The notes under the pieces were generated by a model that saw nothing but the letters and a program-made list of their open reading frames with translations, ran no database searches and was not told where the DNA came from. A stretch of DNA of 60,038 nt from a bacterium (GTDB lineage: Bacteria > Bacteroidota > Bacteroidia > Bacteroidales > Muribaculaceae). Shown piece after piece: positions 24,562-32,760 of this stretch. Position numbers and translations under genes: made by a program. The stretch is taken from positions 1-60,038 of the forward strand of contig SFTJ01000013.1 of the NCBI GenBank assembly GCA_004563195.1, read 5' to 3'. Position 1 is the stretch's first letter. Each line of letters starts with the position of its first letter.

Positions 24562-25056
24562 TTACATATACTCTTCGAGTACTACGGGCTTGCCTGTAGC
24601 AAGCGATTGTTTCACATCGATGATGCGCTGGTTGGTGCTGCCTCTAAACCGCAACGAGATGTCGCGTTTATCGAGTTCAAACGGACTGTCTACAAGCACA
24701 TCCACTTGCTCCAATAGCGGCATATAGCGCTCATCGCCCAGCAGTTCTTCAAATCGAAATCCGGTGTAGCACCATATGGTCTTTCCCATGCGCTGCTTTA
24801 TGGTCTGTGCCAATAGCGCCACTTCTTCGGCTTGATACATGGGGTCGCCGCCGCTGAAGGTGACATTGAAATCGTCATACTCGAGCACTGCCATCACATC
24901 GGCTTCGCTCCAATCGCGCCCGGCTGCGAAACTCCACGACTGTGGATTGTGACATCCTTCACAGGCGTGTTTGCAGCCTGCAAAATATATTGAGTCGCGA
25001 AGTCCGGGGCCGTCTACCGTTGTGCCTTGCTTTATATCTATTATTCGCAATGCCAT
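24562..25056 (-). CDS. nrdG: Anaerobic ribonucleotide reductase activating protein
   Basis: This radical SAM enzyme installs the glycyl radical on NrdD. The 164 residues from MALRIIDIKQGTTVDGPGLR contain the [4Fe-4S] motif CxxxCxxC in FAGCKHACEGCHNPQSW and the SAM-contacting FSGGDPMYQ. The start at 25056 lies 10 bp after the nrdD stop. A longer frame reaches back into nrdD (to 25167), but its extra 37 residues are out-of-frame nrdD sequence, so it is not used. Confidence 0.96.
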   Translation of the reverse strand: MALRIIDIKQGTTVDGPGLRDSIYFAGCKHACEGCHNPQSWSFAAGRDWSEADVMAVLEYDDFNVTFSGGDPMYQAEEVALLAQTIKQRMGKTIWCYTGFRFEELLGDERYMPLLEQVDVLVDSPFELDKRDISLRFRGSTNQRIIDVKQSLATGKPVVLEEYM

Positions 25057-25066
25057 AGCTCCTTGC

Positions 25067-27274
25067 TTATTTATGCACCACGCGGTCGCGCAGTTCGGCG
25101 AGTTTTGCCGAGTTCCAGCGGTCGGTGGTTCCCACAAGGTAACCTGTGATGCGCTGCAAGCGGTCAATGTTCTTGCTGCCGCACACCGGACATTCTTTTA
25201 GTCCTTCTTGCGAGTCTTCGTAGCCGCAGTCCATACAGCGATTGCGGTTGTGGTTTACCGATCCATAGCCTATGTTGTACTTGTCCATCAAGTCCACTAT
25301 TTGCATCACTGCTTCGGGGTTGTGGGTAGCGTCGCCGTCTATTTCTACATAGAAGATGTGGCCGCCGCGCTCCAAATCGTGATATGGCGCCTCGATTTCG
25401 GCTTTATGACGCGGACTGCAGTGGTAATACACGGGCACGTGGCTCGAATTGGTGTAGTAGTCCTTGTCGGTGATGCCGGGAACCACGCCAAATTTCTTAC
25501 GGTCTTGCTTGGTGAAGCGTCCTGAGAGGCCTTCTGCCGGTGTGGCAAGCACACTGAAGTTGTGCTGATAGCGCTCTGAGAAGTCGTTGGCTCGGTCGCG
25601 CATATAGGTCACTATCTTGAGTCCGAGTGCTTGAGCTTCTTCGCTCTCGCCATGATGCTTGCCCACAAGGGCTATCAAACATTCGGCAAGTCCTATGAAA
25701 CCTATGCCAAGGGTGCCTTGATTGATTACCGATTGTATGGTGTCGTTGCTCTTGAGGCTGCTGCCGCCGTTCCACAATTTCGACATCAACAGCGGGAATT
25801 GCTTCACAAGGGCTGTCTTTTGGAAGTCGTAGCGTTCGCACAACTGTTGTGCCGCCACTTCGAGCATATTGTCGAGTTTGGCAAAGAATGCATCGATGCG
25901 CTGCTGCTTGTCTTCTATTTCGCGGCACTCGAGGGCGAGTTTCACTATATTGATGGTCGAGAACGACAGGTTACCGCGGCCCACCGAGGTCTTTTCGCCA
26001 AATCGGTTCTCAAACACGCGTGTGCGGCATCCCATTGTGGCTATTTCATATTTATAGCGCTCGGGGTCGTCGGCTCTCCACTTTTCGTGATAGTTATAGG
26101 TGGCATCGAGGTTCACAAAGTTGGGGAAGAAGCGGCGAGCGGTCACCTTGCATGCCAACTTATACAGGTCGTAGTTGCGGTCTTCGGGAAGATAACTTAC
26201 GCCTTTCTTCTTTTTCCAAATCTGTATCGGGAAGATGGCTGTAGCGCCGTTGCCCACACCTTCGTAGGTGGAATTGAGCAGTTCGCGTATGATGCAGCGT
26301 CCTTCGGCCGATGTGTCGGTACCGTAGTTTATCGAACTGAACACCACTTGGTTACCTCCTCGCGAGTGAATGGTGTTCATGTTGTGAATAAATGCTTCCA
26401 TCGATTGGTGCACGCGTGCCACGGTGCGATTGATGGCATGTTGCAGCACTCGCTCATCACCGGTCAAACCATTCAGGTCTTTGGCGATGTAGTCGTCTAT
26501 CTCGATATTATATAGACTTGAGTGGTCGTAGCCGTCAAACTTCTCGATATTCTTCAATTCTTCTATCAACGATGCGCGCACAAAGGGTGCCAAATAGAAG
26601 TCGAATGCCGGAATGGCTTGTCCGCCGTGCATCTCGTTTTGCGCGGTCTCGAGCGAGATACATGCTATCACGCTTGCGGTCTCGATGCGCTTGGCGGGAC
26701 GTGACTCGCCGTGGCCTGCCGCAAAACCGTATTTCAATATGTTGTCGAGCGGGTGCTGAACGCATGTCAAACTCTTGGTGGGATAGTAATCCTTGTCGTG
26801 TACATGCAGATAGTTGCCGCGCACTGCTTCCTTGGCTTCGGGCGACAACAAATAATCGTCGACAAACTTCTTGGTGGTCTCGCTGGCAAACTTCATTATC
26901 ATTCCTGCCGGGCTGTCGGCATTCATATTGGCGTTTTCGCGAGTTACATCGTTGTTCTTGGCATTGATGATTTCCAAAAATATGTCGCGGGTCTTGGCAT
27001 TGCGTGCTATGCGGCGCATATCTCGATACGCGATGTATTTCTTTGCCACTTCCTTGCGCGAACTCTTCATCAATTCTTCTTCCACCATGTCTTGTATCTG
27101 CTCCACCTCCATGTTTTCTTTTCCCTTGGCGGTGATGCGATCCACGATGCGCATTATCAGGCTTTCGTCTTCTCCCTTTTCGGTTTGTAGCATGGCTTTG
27201 CGTATAGCGGCCTTTACTTTTTCTTCGTTATAACCCACTATTCGTCCATCTCGTTTTACAACGGTCTGTATCAT
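25067..27274 (-). CDS. nrdD: Anaerobic ribonucleoside-triphosphate reductase
   Basis: It reduces NTPs to dNTPs without oxygen using a glycyl radical. From MIQTVVKRDGRIVGYNEEKV the 735 residues comprise an N-terminal ATP-cone (about 1-95), the large reductase barrel (with HDKDYYPTKSLTCVQHPLDN), a C-terminal zinc site (CMDCG and CPVCG) and the glycyl-radical region RITGYLVGTTDRWN. An in-frame ATG 31 codons upstream (27367) would start only about 18 nt from the predicted transcription start and adds a charged tail not typical of the family. nrdG follows directly. Confidence 0.95.
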   Translation of the reverse strand: MIQTVVKRDGRIVGYNEEKVKAAIRKAMLQTEKGEDESLIMRIVDRITAKGKENMEVEQIQDMVEEELMKSSRKEVAKKYIAYRDMRRIARNAKTRDIFLEIINAKNNDVTRENANMNADSPAGMIMKFASETTKKFVDDYLLSPEAKEAVRGNYLHVHDKDYYPTKSLTCVQHPLDNILKYGFAAGHGESRPAKRIETASVIACISLETAQNEMHGGQAIPAFDFYLAPFVRASLIEELKNIEKFDGYDHSSLYNIEIDDYIAKDLNGLTGDERVLQHAINRTVARVHQSMEAFIHNMNTIHSRGGNQVVFSSINYGTDTSAEGRCIIRELLNSTYEGVGNGATAIFPIQIWKKKKGVSYLPEDRNYDLYKLACKVTARRFFPNFVNLDATYNYHEKWRADDPERYKYEIATMGCRTRVFENRFGEKTSVGRGNLSFSTINIVKLALECREIEDKQQRIDAFFAKLDNMLEVAAQQLCERYDFQKTALVKQFPLLMSKLWNGGSSLKSNDTIQSVINQGTLGIGFIGLAECLIALVGKHHGESEEAQALGLKIVTYMRDRANDFSERYQHNFSVLATPAEGLSGRFTKQDRKKFGVVPGITDKDYYTNSSHVPVYYHCSPRHKAEIEAPYHDLERGGHIFYVEIDGDATHNPEAVMQIVDLMDKYNIGYGSVNHNRNRCMDCGYEDSQEGLKECPVCGSKNIDRLQRITGYLVGTTDRWNSAKLAELRDRVVHK

Positions 27275-27391
27275 TTTTTTGCTGTTTTTTGTATGGTTGC
27301 TTAGGTGTTTAGTAATTAATATTCTCGTCTCTTCGGAGCTTCGGTTTGCCTCGGCTCTTGTAGTCATATATTATCTTGTTTTTGACGATTA

Positions 27392-27422
27392 CAAAGCTAT
27401 AAAAATCTACGCACTTGCGCAA
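27392..27422 (-). promoter_or_regulatory. Promoter of nrdD-nrdG
   Basis: On the minus strand TTG (27422-27420), a 20-bp spacer and TAGCTTTG (27399-27392) match the Bacteroidetes consensus. The expected start is near 27385. Confidence 0.65.
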
Positions 27423-27728
27423 TACTTACCATATAAAATTTTTTAAAAATTTCTATTTTGGAAAACTTTTCACCTTGTCAAAAATTTCAATGTATTGATT
27501 TTCAAGCTCTTTCAAAAAGTTTTGGGAAACTTTACTATTACCATCGCTTTACAAATTAATATTTTTGTATTTCTTATACAATATACAAGTGTAAAAAAAA
27601 CATCAATTATTTCACCTTGCCCGCGCAACTTATTTGCGCACAGTTTTACCTCGCTGTTAGCAAGGCATTTTCATGGCATTGGGCGAGATAAAATCTCCGA
27701 GGTTTGGTGTGTGTTTGCGCACAGGTCG
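27423..27728. other. 306-bp intergenic stretch between nrdD and the antiporter
   Basis: The nrdD-proximal half is AT-rich with no gene. The antiporter-proximal half is richer in G+C and contains the 11-bp direct repeat TTTGCGCACAG at 27633-27643 and 27714-27724 as well as CCTTGC/GCAAGG complements. No terminator with a clear U-tract, RNA family or gene was recognised. Confidence 0.4.
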
Positions 27729-29891
27729 TTAGCTGTTACGCCAGTTTTTTACATATTTTTTCGTTCCTATCCACCATGCGCGCATCTTGCGGGTAAATAT
27801 CGATGCCGATGAGTTGATGTCGCTGGTCATCGGGTCGCTGAACGACACAAGTTGTGGCGACTCTCCAAACTGTTCGGGGAACACCCACAGCATATTGGTG
27901 TGCGAGAAATAGCGGCCCAACAGTCCGGGCAGGTCGTCCATCACGCTGTTGAACGAGAGTGAGGTGTGGCGGGCGCCTATCACCACCAGCAGGTCGTCGT
28001 CTTGCAAGCGATTGGCAAGCAATGCAAAGTCTTCCCACTCGGTGAAACTGCGATATTCTTGAGTCACATCTATCAATTCGTTATGTATCACGCCTCTTAT
28101 GAGCGGCTTAATGGCTAAATCGCACTCAAATATCAGTTCACAGCCCACTCTCGAAGCAAGTGTTGCCACTCTTATAACCCATGCCTCAAAACCTGTCTCA
28201 AACTCGGCTTTCTTGGGCACTACCACCACCATGCGGGTGATAGTGTTGATGGGTGTGTAGCAACGCGATATTATCACCATCTTGTTGGTGTCGCGAAGCA
28301 GGGCTTCTATTTTGCTTCCAAGATAACTGTCGGTCATCATACCGTTGCGCAAGTGCATGCCCACCACCACATCGCTTATGTCGCGCTCTTTTATCACGTT
28401 CACTATGCCGGCTGTGGTGTTCAGGTCGTAGCGTTCTATCGACTGCATCTGCACATTGGCTCCTGCGGCGGCGTTGCCGGCAAGCTTCAGCGCATTTTCG
28501 CCTATCGCCTTGCTCGACGGTGAGTTGTCGTTTCTCACATGTATCGCAAATAGCGACTCGGAGGTCACTTTGCGTTTCATCATCAATGCCAAATCGAGCA
28601 AACTGGCTGCCGTGACGGGATTGCTCACCGCCACAAGGGTGCTCATATTGTGTCTGCGCGGCGATGCCGACGACTCCAACCCTTGCGTGAGCATCTGCAA
28701 TTTCACTTGTGCTGCTGCTCCCGAGGTCACTATCGGTGCTATGGCGCAGGTCACCAATATCATCACCACCGTGCCGTTGAGCATCGTGGTGTCGAGCATT
28801 CGGCTACCATCGGGCAATATCATATTATATCCTATAGTCACCACAGCAAGTGCCACCGCCGTGTGTGCCGTGGTCAACCCGAACATCACTTGGCGCTCGC
28901 TCGAGGGCATCTTGAAGGCTTTCTGAGCGGCAAATGCTGCCACCCACTTGCTCAGCAATGCCACCACAAGCATTATCACTGCCACCACTATGGTGTCGCT
29001 TTGCATTATCACGTGCACATCCACCATCATACCCACTCCTATTAGAAAATAGGGAATAAACAGTGCATTGCCCACAAACTCTATGCGACTCATCAGCGGC
29101 GACACATTGGGCACAAACTTATTGAGCAACAAACCTGAATAGAACGCGCCAAGCACGGCTTCGAGGCCTATCACTTGCGCCAACCACGATGCCAGGAACA
29201 CCATGGCAAGCACATATACATATTGTGTAACATTGTCGCTGTAGGTCTTGAAGAACCAACGCGACAGGCGGGGATATACATAGAGCAACACCAGGCAATA
29301 GATGCCCAACTTTACCAAAATCCACAGCAGATTTGTCATCGCAAATCCGCCGGTCTTATTTATATCGACCGTAGTGGCAAGCACAAGCAGCGAACCTATC
29401 ACCGCCACTATGGTGCCCACTATCGCTATCAGCACGGCGCGGTTTTTGGTGATTCCGAAACGTGCCACCACCGGATAGGGTATCAAGGTGTGCGAGGCAA
29501 ACATCGACGCCAATAGCAGCGACACGGTCCAACTCAGCCCGAGCAGATACACGCTTGCAAGTGTGCCCATCACCATTGGTATCAAAAATGTGAGCAACCC
29601 GAAGCCCACTCCCTTGCTCAGGTTGCGCTTCAGGTGATACATATCTATCTCAAGTCCTGCCAGAAACATCAAGTAGAGCAATCCCACTTGTCCGAATATC
29701 TCGAAACTGCTGTCACGTTCCAAAAGATTAAACCCGTAGGGGCCCACTATCACGCCCGCCACTATCAATCCCACTATGTGCGGCACGCGTATCATATTGA
29801 GCAATATGGGCGCAATAAGTATGATTACCAGCACTATAAAGAATATAAGCACCGGATTCGATATCATTGCAGGTATTGCCATTGCGTCCAT
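27729..29891 (-). CDS. CPA2-family cation:proton antiporter with a C-terminal USP-like region
   Basis: This inner-membrane Na+ or K+/H+ exchanger has 720 residues. About 12-13 hydrophobic segments span residues 10-400, beginning NPVLIFFIVLVIILIAPILL, with the CPA2-type PHIVGLIVAGVIVGPYGFNL and AGLEIDMYHLKRNL. The remaining 300 residues are cytosolic and resemble two universal-stress-protein units (LVAVSNPVTAASLLDLALMM; RMVVVVPKKAEFETGFEAWV). Ion specificity cannot be read from sequence. It has its own promoter at 29921-29951. Confidence 0.9.
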   Translation of the reverse strand: MDAMAIPAMISNPVLIFFIVLVIILIAPILLNMIRVPHIVGLIVAGVIVGPYGFNLLERDSSFEIFGQVGLLYLMFLAGLEIDMYHLKRNLSKGVGFGLLTFLIPMVMGTLASVYLLGLSWTVSLLLASMFASHTLIPYPVVARFGITKNRAVLIAIVGTIVAVIGSLLVLATTVDINKTGGFAMTNLLWILVKLGIYCLVLLYVYPRLSRWFFKTYSDNVTQYVYVLAMVFLASWLAQVIGLEAVLGAFYSGLLLNKFVPNVSPLMSRIEFVGNALFIPYFLIGVGMMVDVHVIMQSDTIVVAVIMLVVALLSKWVAAFAAQKAFKMPSSERQVMFGLTTAHTAVALAVVTIGYNMILPDGSRMLDTTMLNGTVVMILVTCAIAPIVTSGAAAQVKLQMLTQGLESSASPRRHNMSTLVAVSNPVTAASLLDLALMMKRKVTSESLFAIHVRNDNSPSSKAIGENALKLAGNAAAGANVQMQSIERYDLNTTAGIVNVIKERDISDVVVGMHLRNGMMTDSYLGSKIEALLRDTNKMVIISRCYTPINTITRMVVVVPKKAEFETGFEAWVIRVATLASRVGCELIFECDLAIKPLIRGVIHNELIDVTQEYRSFTEWEDFALLANRLQDDDLLVVIGARHTSLSFNSVMDDLPGLLGRYFSHTNMLWVFPEQFGESPQLVSFSDPMTSDINSSASIFTRKMRAWWIGTKKYVKNWRNS

Positions 29892-29920
29892 CTCGTATTG
29901 TAGTTAAGGTTTATCCATAA

Positions 29921-29951
29921 CAAAGGTAATACTTTTTCCATTCTCTTGCAA
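29921..29951 (-). promoter_or_regulatory. Promoter of the CPA2 antiporter
   Basis: On the minus strand TTGC (29951-29948), a 19-bp gap and TACCTTTG (29928-29921) fit the consensus, 30 bp before the start codon. Confidence 0.7.
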
Positions 29952-30084
29952 CACGCCCCCACACCAAAAACACCTTTATTCTCTCCAAAACGCCCGTCTA
30001 ATGCCCCCTCATAACCACTTCTTATTCATACTACATTCTGCCTGCTTATAGCGTGCAATAAGATGGCTCAAAAAAAGAGAGTTG

Positions 30085-32460
30085 TCACTCAGAGAGGCAC
30101 AGGCGGAGCCCAAGGAGGCAATTGCGGTTGCCAGGGCCGCGGATTTCGCGGCTAGAGCAATGACAGCTCCAGGCAACGCTGCCCCAACTACCCCCACGGC
30201 GAACGCGGCCAGTGCCACTATCAGGTCCTTTAGGATTGTTCTGTGCAGAGCTGCTATAGTCGCCGAACCAATCACTGCACCACTCCCATACATTGCCACT
30301 CATATCATAGAGTCCGAGTTCGTTAGGACTTTTAGTGCCTACTTCATGTGTCTTACCTCCCGAATTGTCCATATACCATGCCACATCGTCAAGCCTATTG
30401 CTGCCGCTATACGTATAGCCGCGGCTCTTGCTGCCTCCACGGGCTGCGTATTCCCATTCTGCCTCTGTGGGCATGCGGAAAGTCTTTCCTGTCAATGCAT
30501 TTAGTTTTGAGATAAATTCCTTGCAGTCATTCCATGAAATTTTTTCCACCGGTAAATTTTCTCCTTTAAACCGGCTTGGATTATTACCCATAACCGTCTC
30601 CCAAAGCGCTTGCGTAACCTCGGTCTTGCCGATATAATAGTCACTCAATGTCACCTTGTGTGCCGGTTTCTCATCACTCCACGCATCTGCTCCTTGCTCC
30701 GGTGTTGCTCCCATAGTAAATGTGCCGCCTTCTACTTTAATCATATCGAATGACACACCATTAGCTGAATATGTTTTTACAATTGGTATATCTGATGACG
30801 GTTCCGACTCCTCATTATCGAAGAGGCACAGGCGGAGCCCGTCGCCGTTGCCGCGCTCGTCAGGGTCGTTGTAGTTGCGGTCCGAGCAACGACAGTACCT
30901 AGCAAAGTTGAACCGACAACCTCCACGGAAAACGCGGTAAGTGCCACTATCAGGTCCTTTAGGATTGGTCTGAGAAGCGCTGCTATAGGCACCGTACCAA
31001 TCGCTGCACCACTCCCATACATTGCCACTCATGTCATAAAGTCCGAGTTCATTGGGGCGTTTGTAGCCTACTTCATGTGTCTTACCTCCCGAATTGTCCT
31101 CATACCATGCCACATCGCCAAGCCTATTGCTGCCGCTATACTTATAGCCGCGGCTCTTACTACCGCCACGGGCTGCGTATTCCCACTCTGCCTCTGTGGG
31201 CATGCGGAAATTCTTGCCTGTCAATGCATTTAGTTTTGAGATAAATTCCTTGCAGTCATGCCATGAAATCCATTCAACCGGTAAAATTTCTCCTTTAAAC
31301 CGACTTGGATTATTACCCATCACCGCCTTCCAAAGCGCTTGCGTTACAACTGTTTCGCCGATATAATAGTCACTCAATGTCACCTCGTGTGCCGGTTTCT
31401 CATCACCATACGCATCTTCTCCTTGCTCCGGCGTTGCACCCATAGTAAATGTGCCTCCTTCCACATATATCATCTTAAAAGTAACACCTCGCACAGTGAA
31501 TGTTTTATCTTTTTTAGCTATAGGGCGTTTATTCTCAATATTGACGATTGTCGCTTCGTCAACTTCTTGCTTCGGCGTCGGCTTGGGCTTAGGTGTTGAA
31601 TCAGTTTTTATTGATGCGATAAACTCTGACACGTTTTGCGGGCGATTTTTCTTTATCGGCTGCATGGCAAGCTCTATGGCTGCCCATACTTTCACAGAAA
31701 CATTTGCCGGTTTTGGAGGCAGACCATCTTCATAAACATCACTTGCACTTGGCGGTGTTTTGCCGGTTAGCAATTTGAAAAATGTAGCTCCAAGAGCATA
31801 AATATCGGTTTGCGGCGAAAACTCGCCCACTCCGTCTGTTTTGTATTGCTCCATCGGCGCATATCCCTCGCTGATGTCCAAGAGCATAGTGCTTGTCTGC
31901 TGACCGCCGGCATCATACTGCTTAGAAAGCCCAAAATCTATCAACACCGATTCGTCCTTGCCGTTAATCATTATATTAGCAGGCTTGATGTTGAGGTGAT
32001 TCATATTTTGCTTGTGAATATACTCCAATGCCTCGGCTGCCTTTAGTATATAGCGTGTAGCAGTAGCCTCTGCAATAGCCCCGCGGCGCTTCACCATCTC
32101 GCCCAGCGACTCGCCTTCGATATAGTCCATCACATAATATGCCGTACCGTTTTCCTCAAAAATATCGAGTATGCGCACTATATTGGGATGGTCGAGTTTT
32201 GCTATATTCCTTGCCTCCTTTAGGAACTTCTCACGAAATCGGGTCACCGTTTCGCGACTCGACTCTGTGCCGAGCGTCACTCGGCTCGTATCTTTATTTC
32301 GCTCACAGAATTCTTTCATAAAGAACTCTTTTACGGCTACTTTCCTGTCGAGCATAGTCTGCTCCGCCAAGTAGGTAATTCCAAAACCTCCCTGGCCAAG
32401 CTCGCTAATTATTTTATACTTCCCACCCTGCAGTGTGGTATTTTCTTTTAGGCTACTCAT
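30085..32460 (-). CDS. Ser/Thr kinase-like protein with two tandem FGE/SUMF1 domains; candidate DGR target
   Basis: From ATG 32460 the protein has 791 residues. The kinase-like domain (about 12-285) shows GQGGFG at 22-27, VAVK with Lys44, and DFG at 175-177, but the catalytic HRD reads HLN (155-157), losing the usual base Asp. A Pro/Lys linker leads to two FGE-sulfatase domains (about 320-547 and 562-791), a C-type-lectin fold. They differ at about 22 of 174 residues until PKGPDSGT, then at 21 of the next 33 (508-540 against 751-783), before an identical GLRLCL. A TTG five codons upstream could extend it. There is no signal peptide. The role is probably ligand sensing or binding (inference). 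Confidence 0.88.
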   Translation of the reverse strand: MSSLKENTTLQGGKYKIISELGQGGFGITYLAEQTMLDRKVAVKEFFMKEFCERNKDTSRVTLGTESSRETVTRFREKFLKEARNIAKLDHPNIVRILDIFEENGTAYYVMDYIEGESLGEMVKRRGAIAEATATRYILKAAEALEYIHKQNMNHLNIKPANIMINGKDESVLIDFGLSKQYDAGGQQTSTMLLDISEGYAPMEQYKTDGVGEFSPQTDIYALGATFFKLLTGKTPPSASDVYEDGLPPKPANVSVKVWAAIELAMQPIKKNRPQNVSEFIASIKTDSTPKPKPTPKQEVDEATIVNIENKRPIAKKDKTFTVRGVTFKMIYVEGGTFTMGATPEQGEDAYGDEKPAHEVTLSDYYIGETVVTQALWKAVMGNNPSRFKGEILPVEWISWHDCKEFISKLNALTGKNFRMPTEAEWEYAARGGSKSRGYKYSGSNRLGDVAWYEDNSGGKTHEVGYKRPNELGLYDMSGNVWEWCSDWYGAYSSASQTNPKGPDSGTYRVFRGGCRFNFARYCRCSDRNYNDPDERGNGDGLRLCLFDNEESEPSSDIPIVKTYSANGVSFDMIKVEGGTFTMGATPEQGADAWSDEKPAHKVTLSDYYIGKTEVTQALWETVMGNNPSRFKGENLPVEKISWNDCKEFISKLNALTGKTFRMPTEAEWEYAARGGSKSRGYTYSGSNRLDDVAWYMDNSGGKTHEVGTKSPNELGLYDMSGNVWEWCSDWFGDYSSSAQNNPKGPDSGTGRVRRGGSWGSVAWSCHCSSREIRGPGNRNCLLGLRLCLSE
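30112..30210 (-). other. Candidate variable region 2 (C-terminal FGE domain)
   Basis: This 33-codon block encodes residues 751-783. It is flanked on the transcript by a stretch identical to copy 1 on the 5' side and by the identical 18-mer GGGCTCCGCCTGTGCCTC on the 3' side. Inside, most codons keep a third-position C or T while bases 1 and 2 differ from copy 1 (GGC for TAC, CGC for TTC, AGC for TAC, ATC for TAC). This is as expected if AAC/AAT template codons had been mutated at adenines. Confidence 0.7.
30841..30939 (-). other. Candidate variable region 1 (first FGE domain)
   Basis: This 33-codon block encodes residues 508-540, homologous to the block at 30112-30210. By hand count 39 base differences separate the two blocks (codon 1 to 40 window), of which 17 are at codon position 1, 15 at position 2 and 7 at position 3. 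That is the reverse of normal coding divergence. The flanks match for 27 bases upstream and 18 downstream. Confidence 0.7.
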
Positions 32461-32503
32461 ATTTGCAATAATCAATAGGTTTTTATGGATTCACAATGTT
32501 AAG

Positions 32504-32524
32504 TTTGCAATAATTGCAAATATA
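32504..32524 (-). promoter_or_regulatory. Promoter -7 box and overlapping palindrome of the kinase-FGE gene
   Basis: On the minus strand TATATTTG (32524-32517) is a good -7 box 57 bp before the ATG at 32460. It overlaps the perfect dyad TTTGCAATAATTGCAAA (32504-32520), a plausible operator. The half-site ATTTGCAATAAT recurs at 32461-32472. No strong -33 box was seen. Confidence 0.5.
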
Positions 32525-32639
32525 ACCATTTTATTTCGTTTTACTTAATCTATTGCCCAAAAAGCGCTCTATTTTAGCGCGCTGCGGCGGGGTGCAAAAC
32601 TTTAGCGACTGCAAATTATGCTATTTGGCGAAAATGTAA

Positions 32640-32647
32640 TACCTTTG
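32640..32647 (+). promoter_or_regulatory. -7 box of the GH84 gene
   Basis: TACCTTTG fits the consensus, leaving a leader of about 105 nt before the ATG at 32761. The -33 region is poor (TTATG about 20 bp upstream). Confidence 0.5.
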
Positions 32648-32760
32648 TAGATGCTTGGGCTGATGGGCTCGGCTTGGTGAACGCCAATAGTATTTTTATG
32701 AATGAATCGTCAAACATTATGTTTTCTTAATAACACAACCATAAACAACTCTTTAAAACT

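Noticed and set aside
25631..26515. 294-codon plus-strand open frame
   Set aside because: It lies wholly antisense to nrdD, whose motifs are complete, and its translation has no recognisable domain.
27560..27600. Possible NrdR box upstream of nrdD
   Set aside because: The text around TACACTTGTATATTGTAT resembles the NrdR consensus only partly and lies well upstream of the predicted promoter.
29892..32760. DGR reverse transcriptase or template repeat near the variable blocks
   Set aside because: No reverse-transcriptase frame is present in the window and the variable-region flank GGGCTCCGCCTGTGCCTC was noticed only at the two FGE copies.
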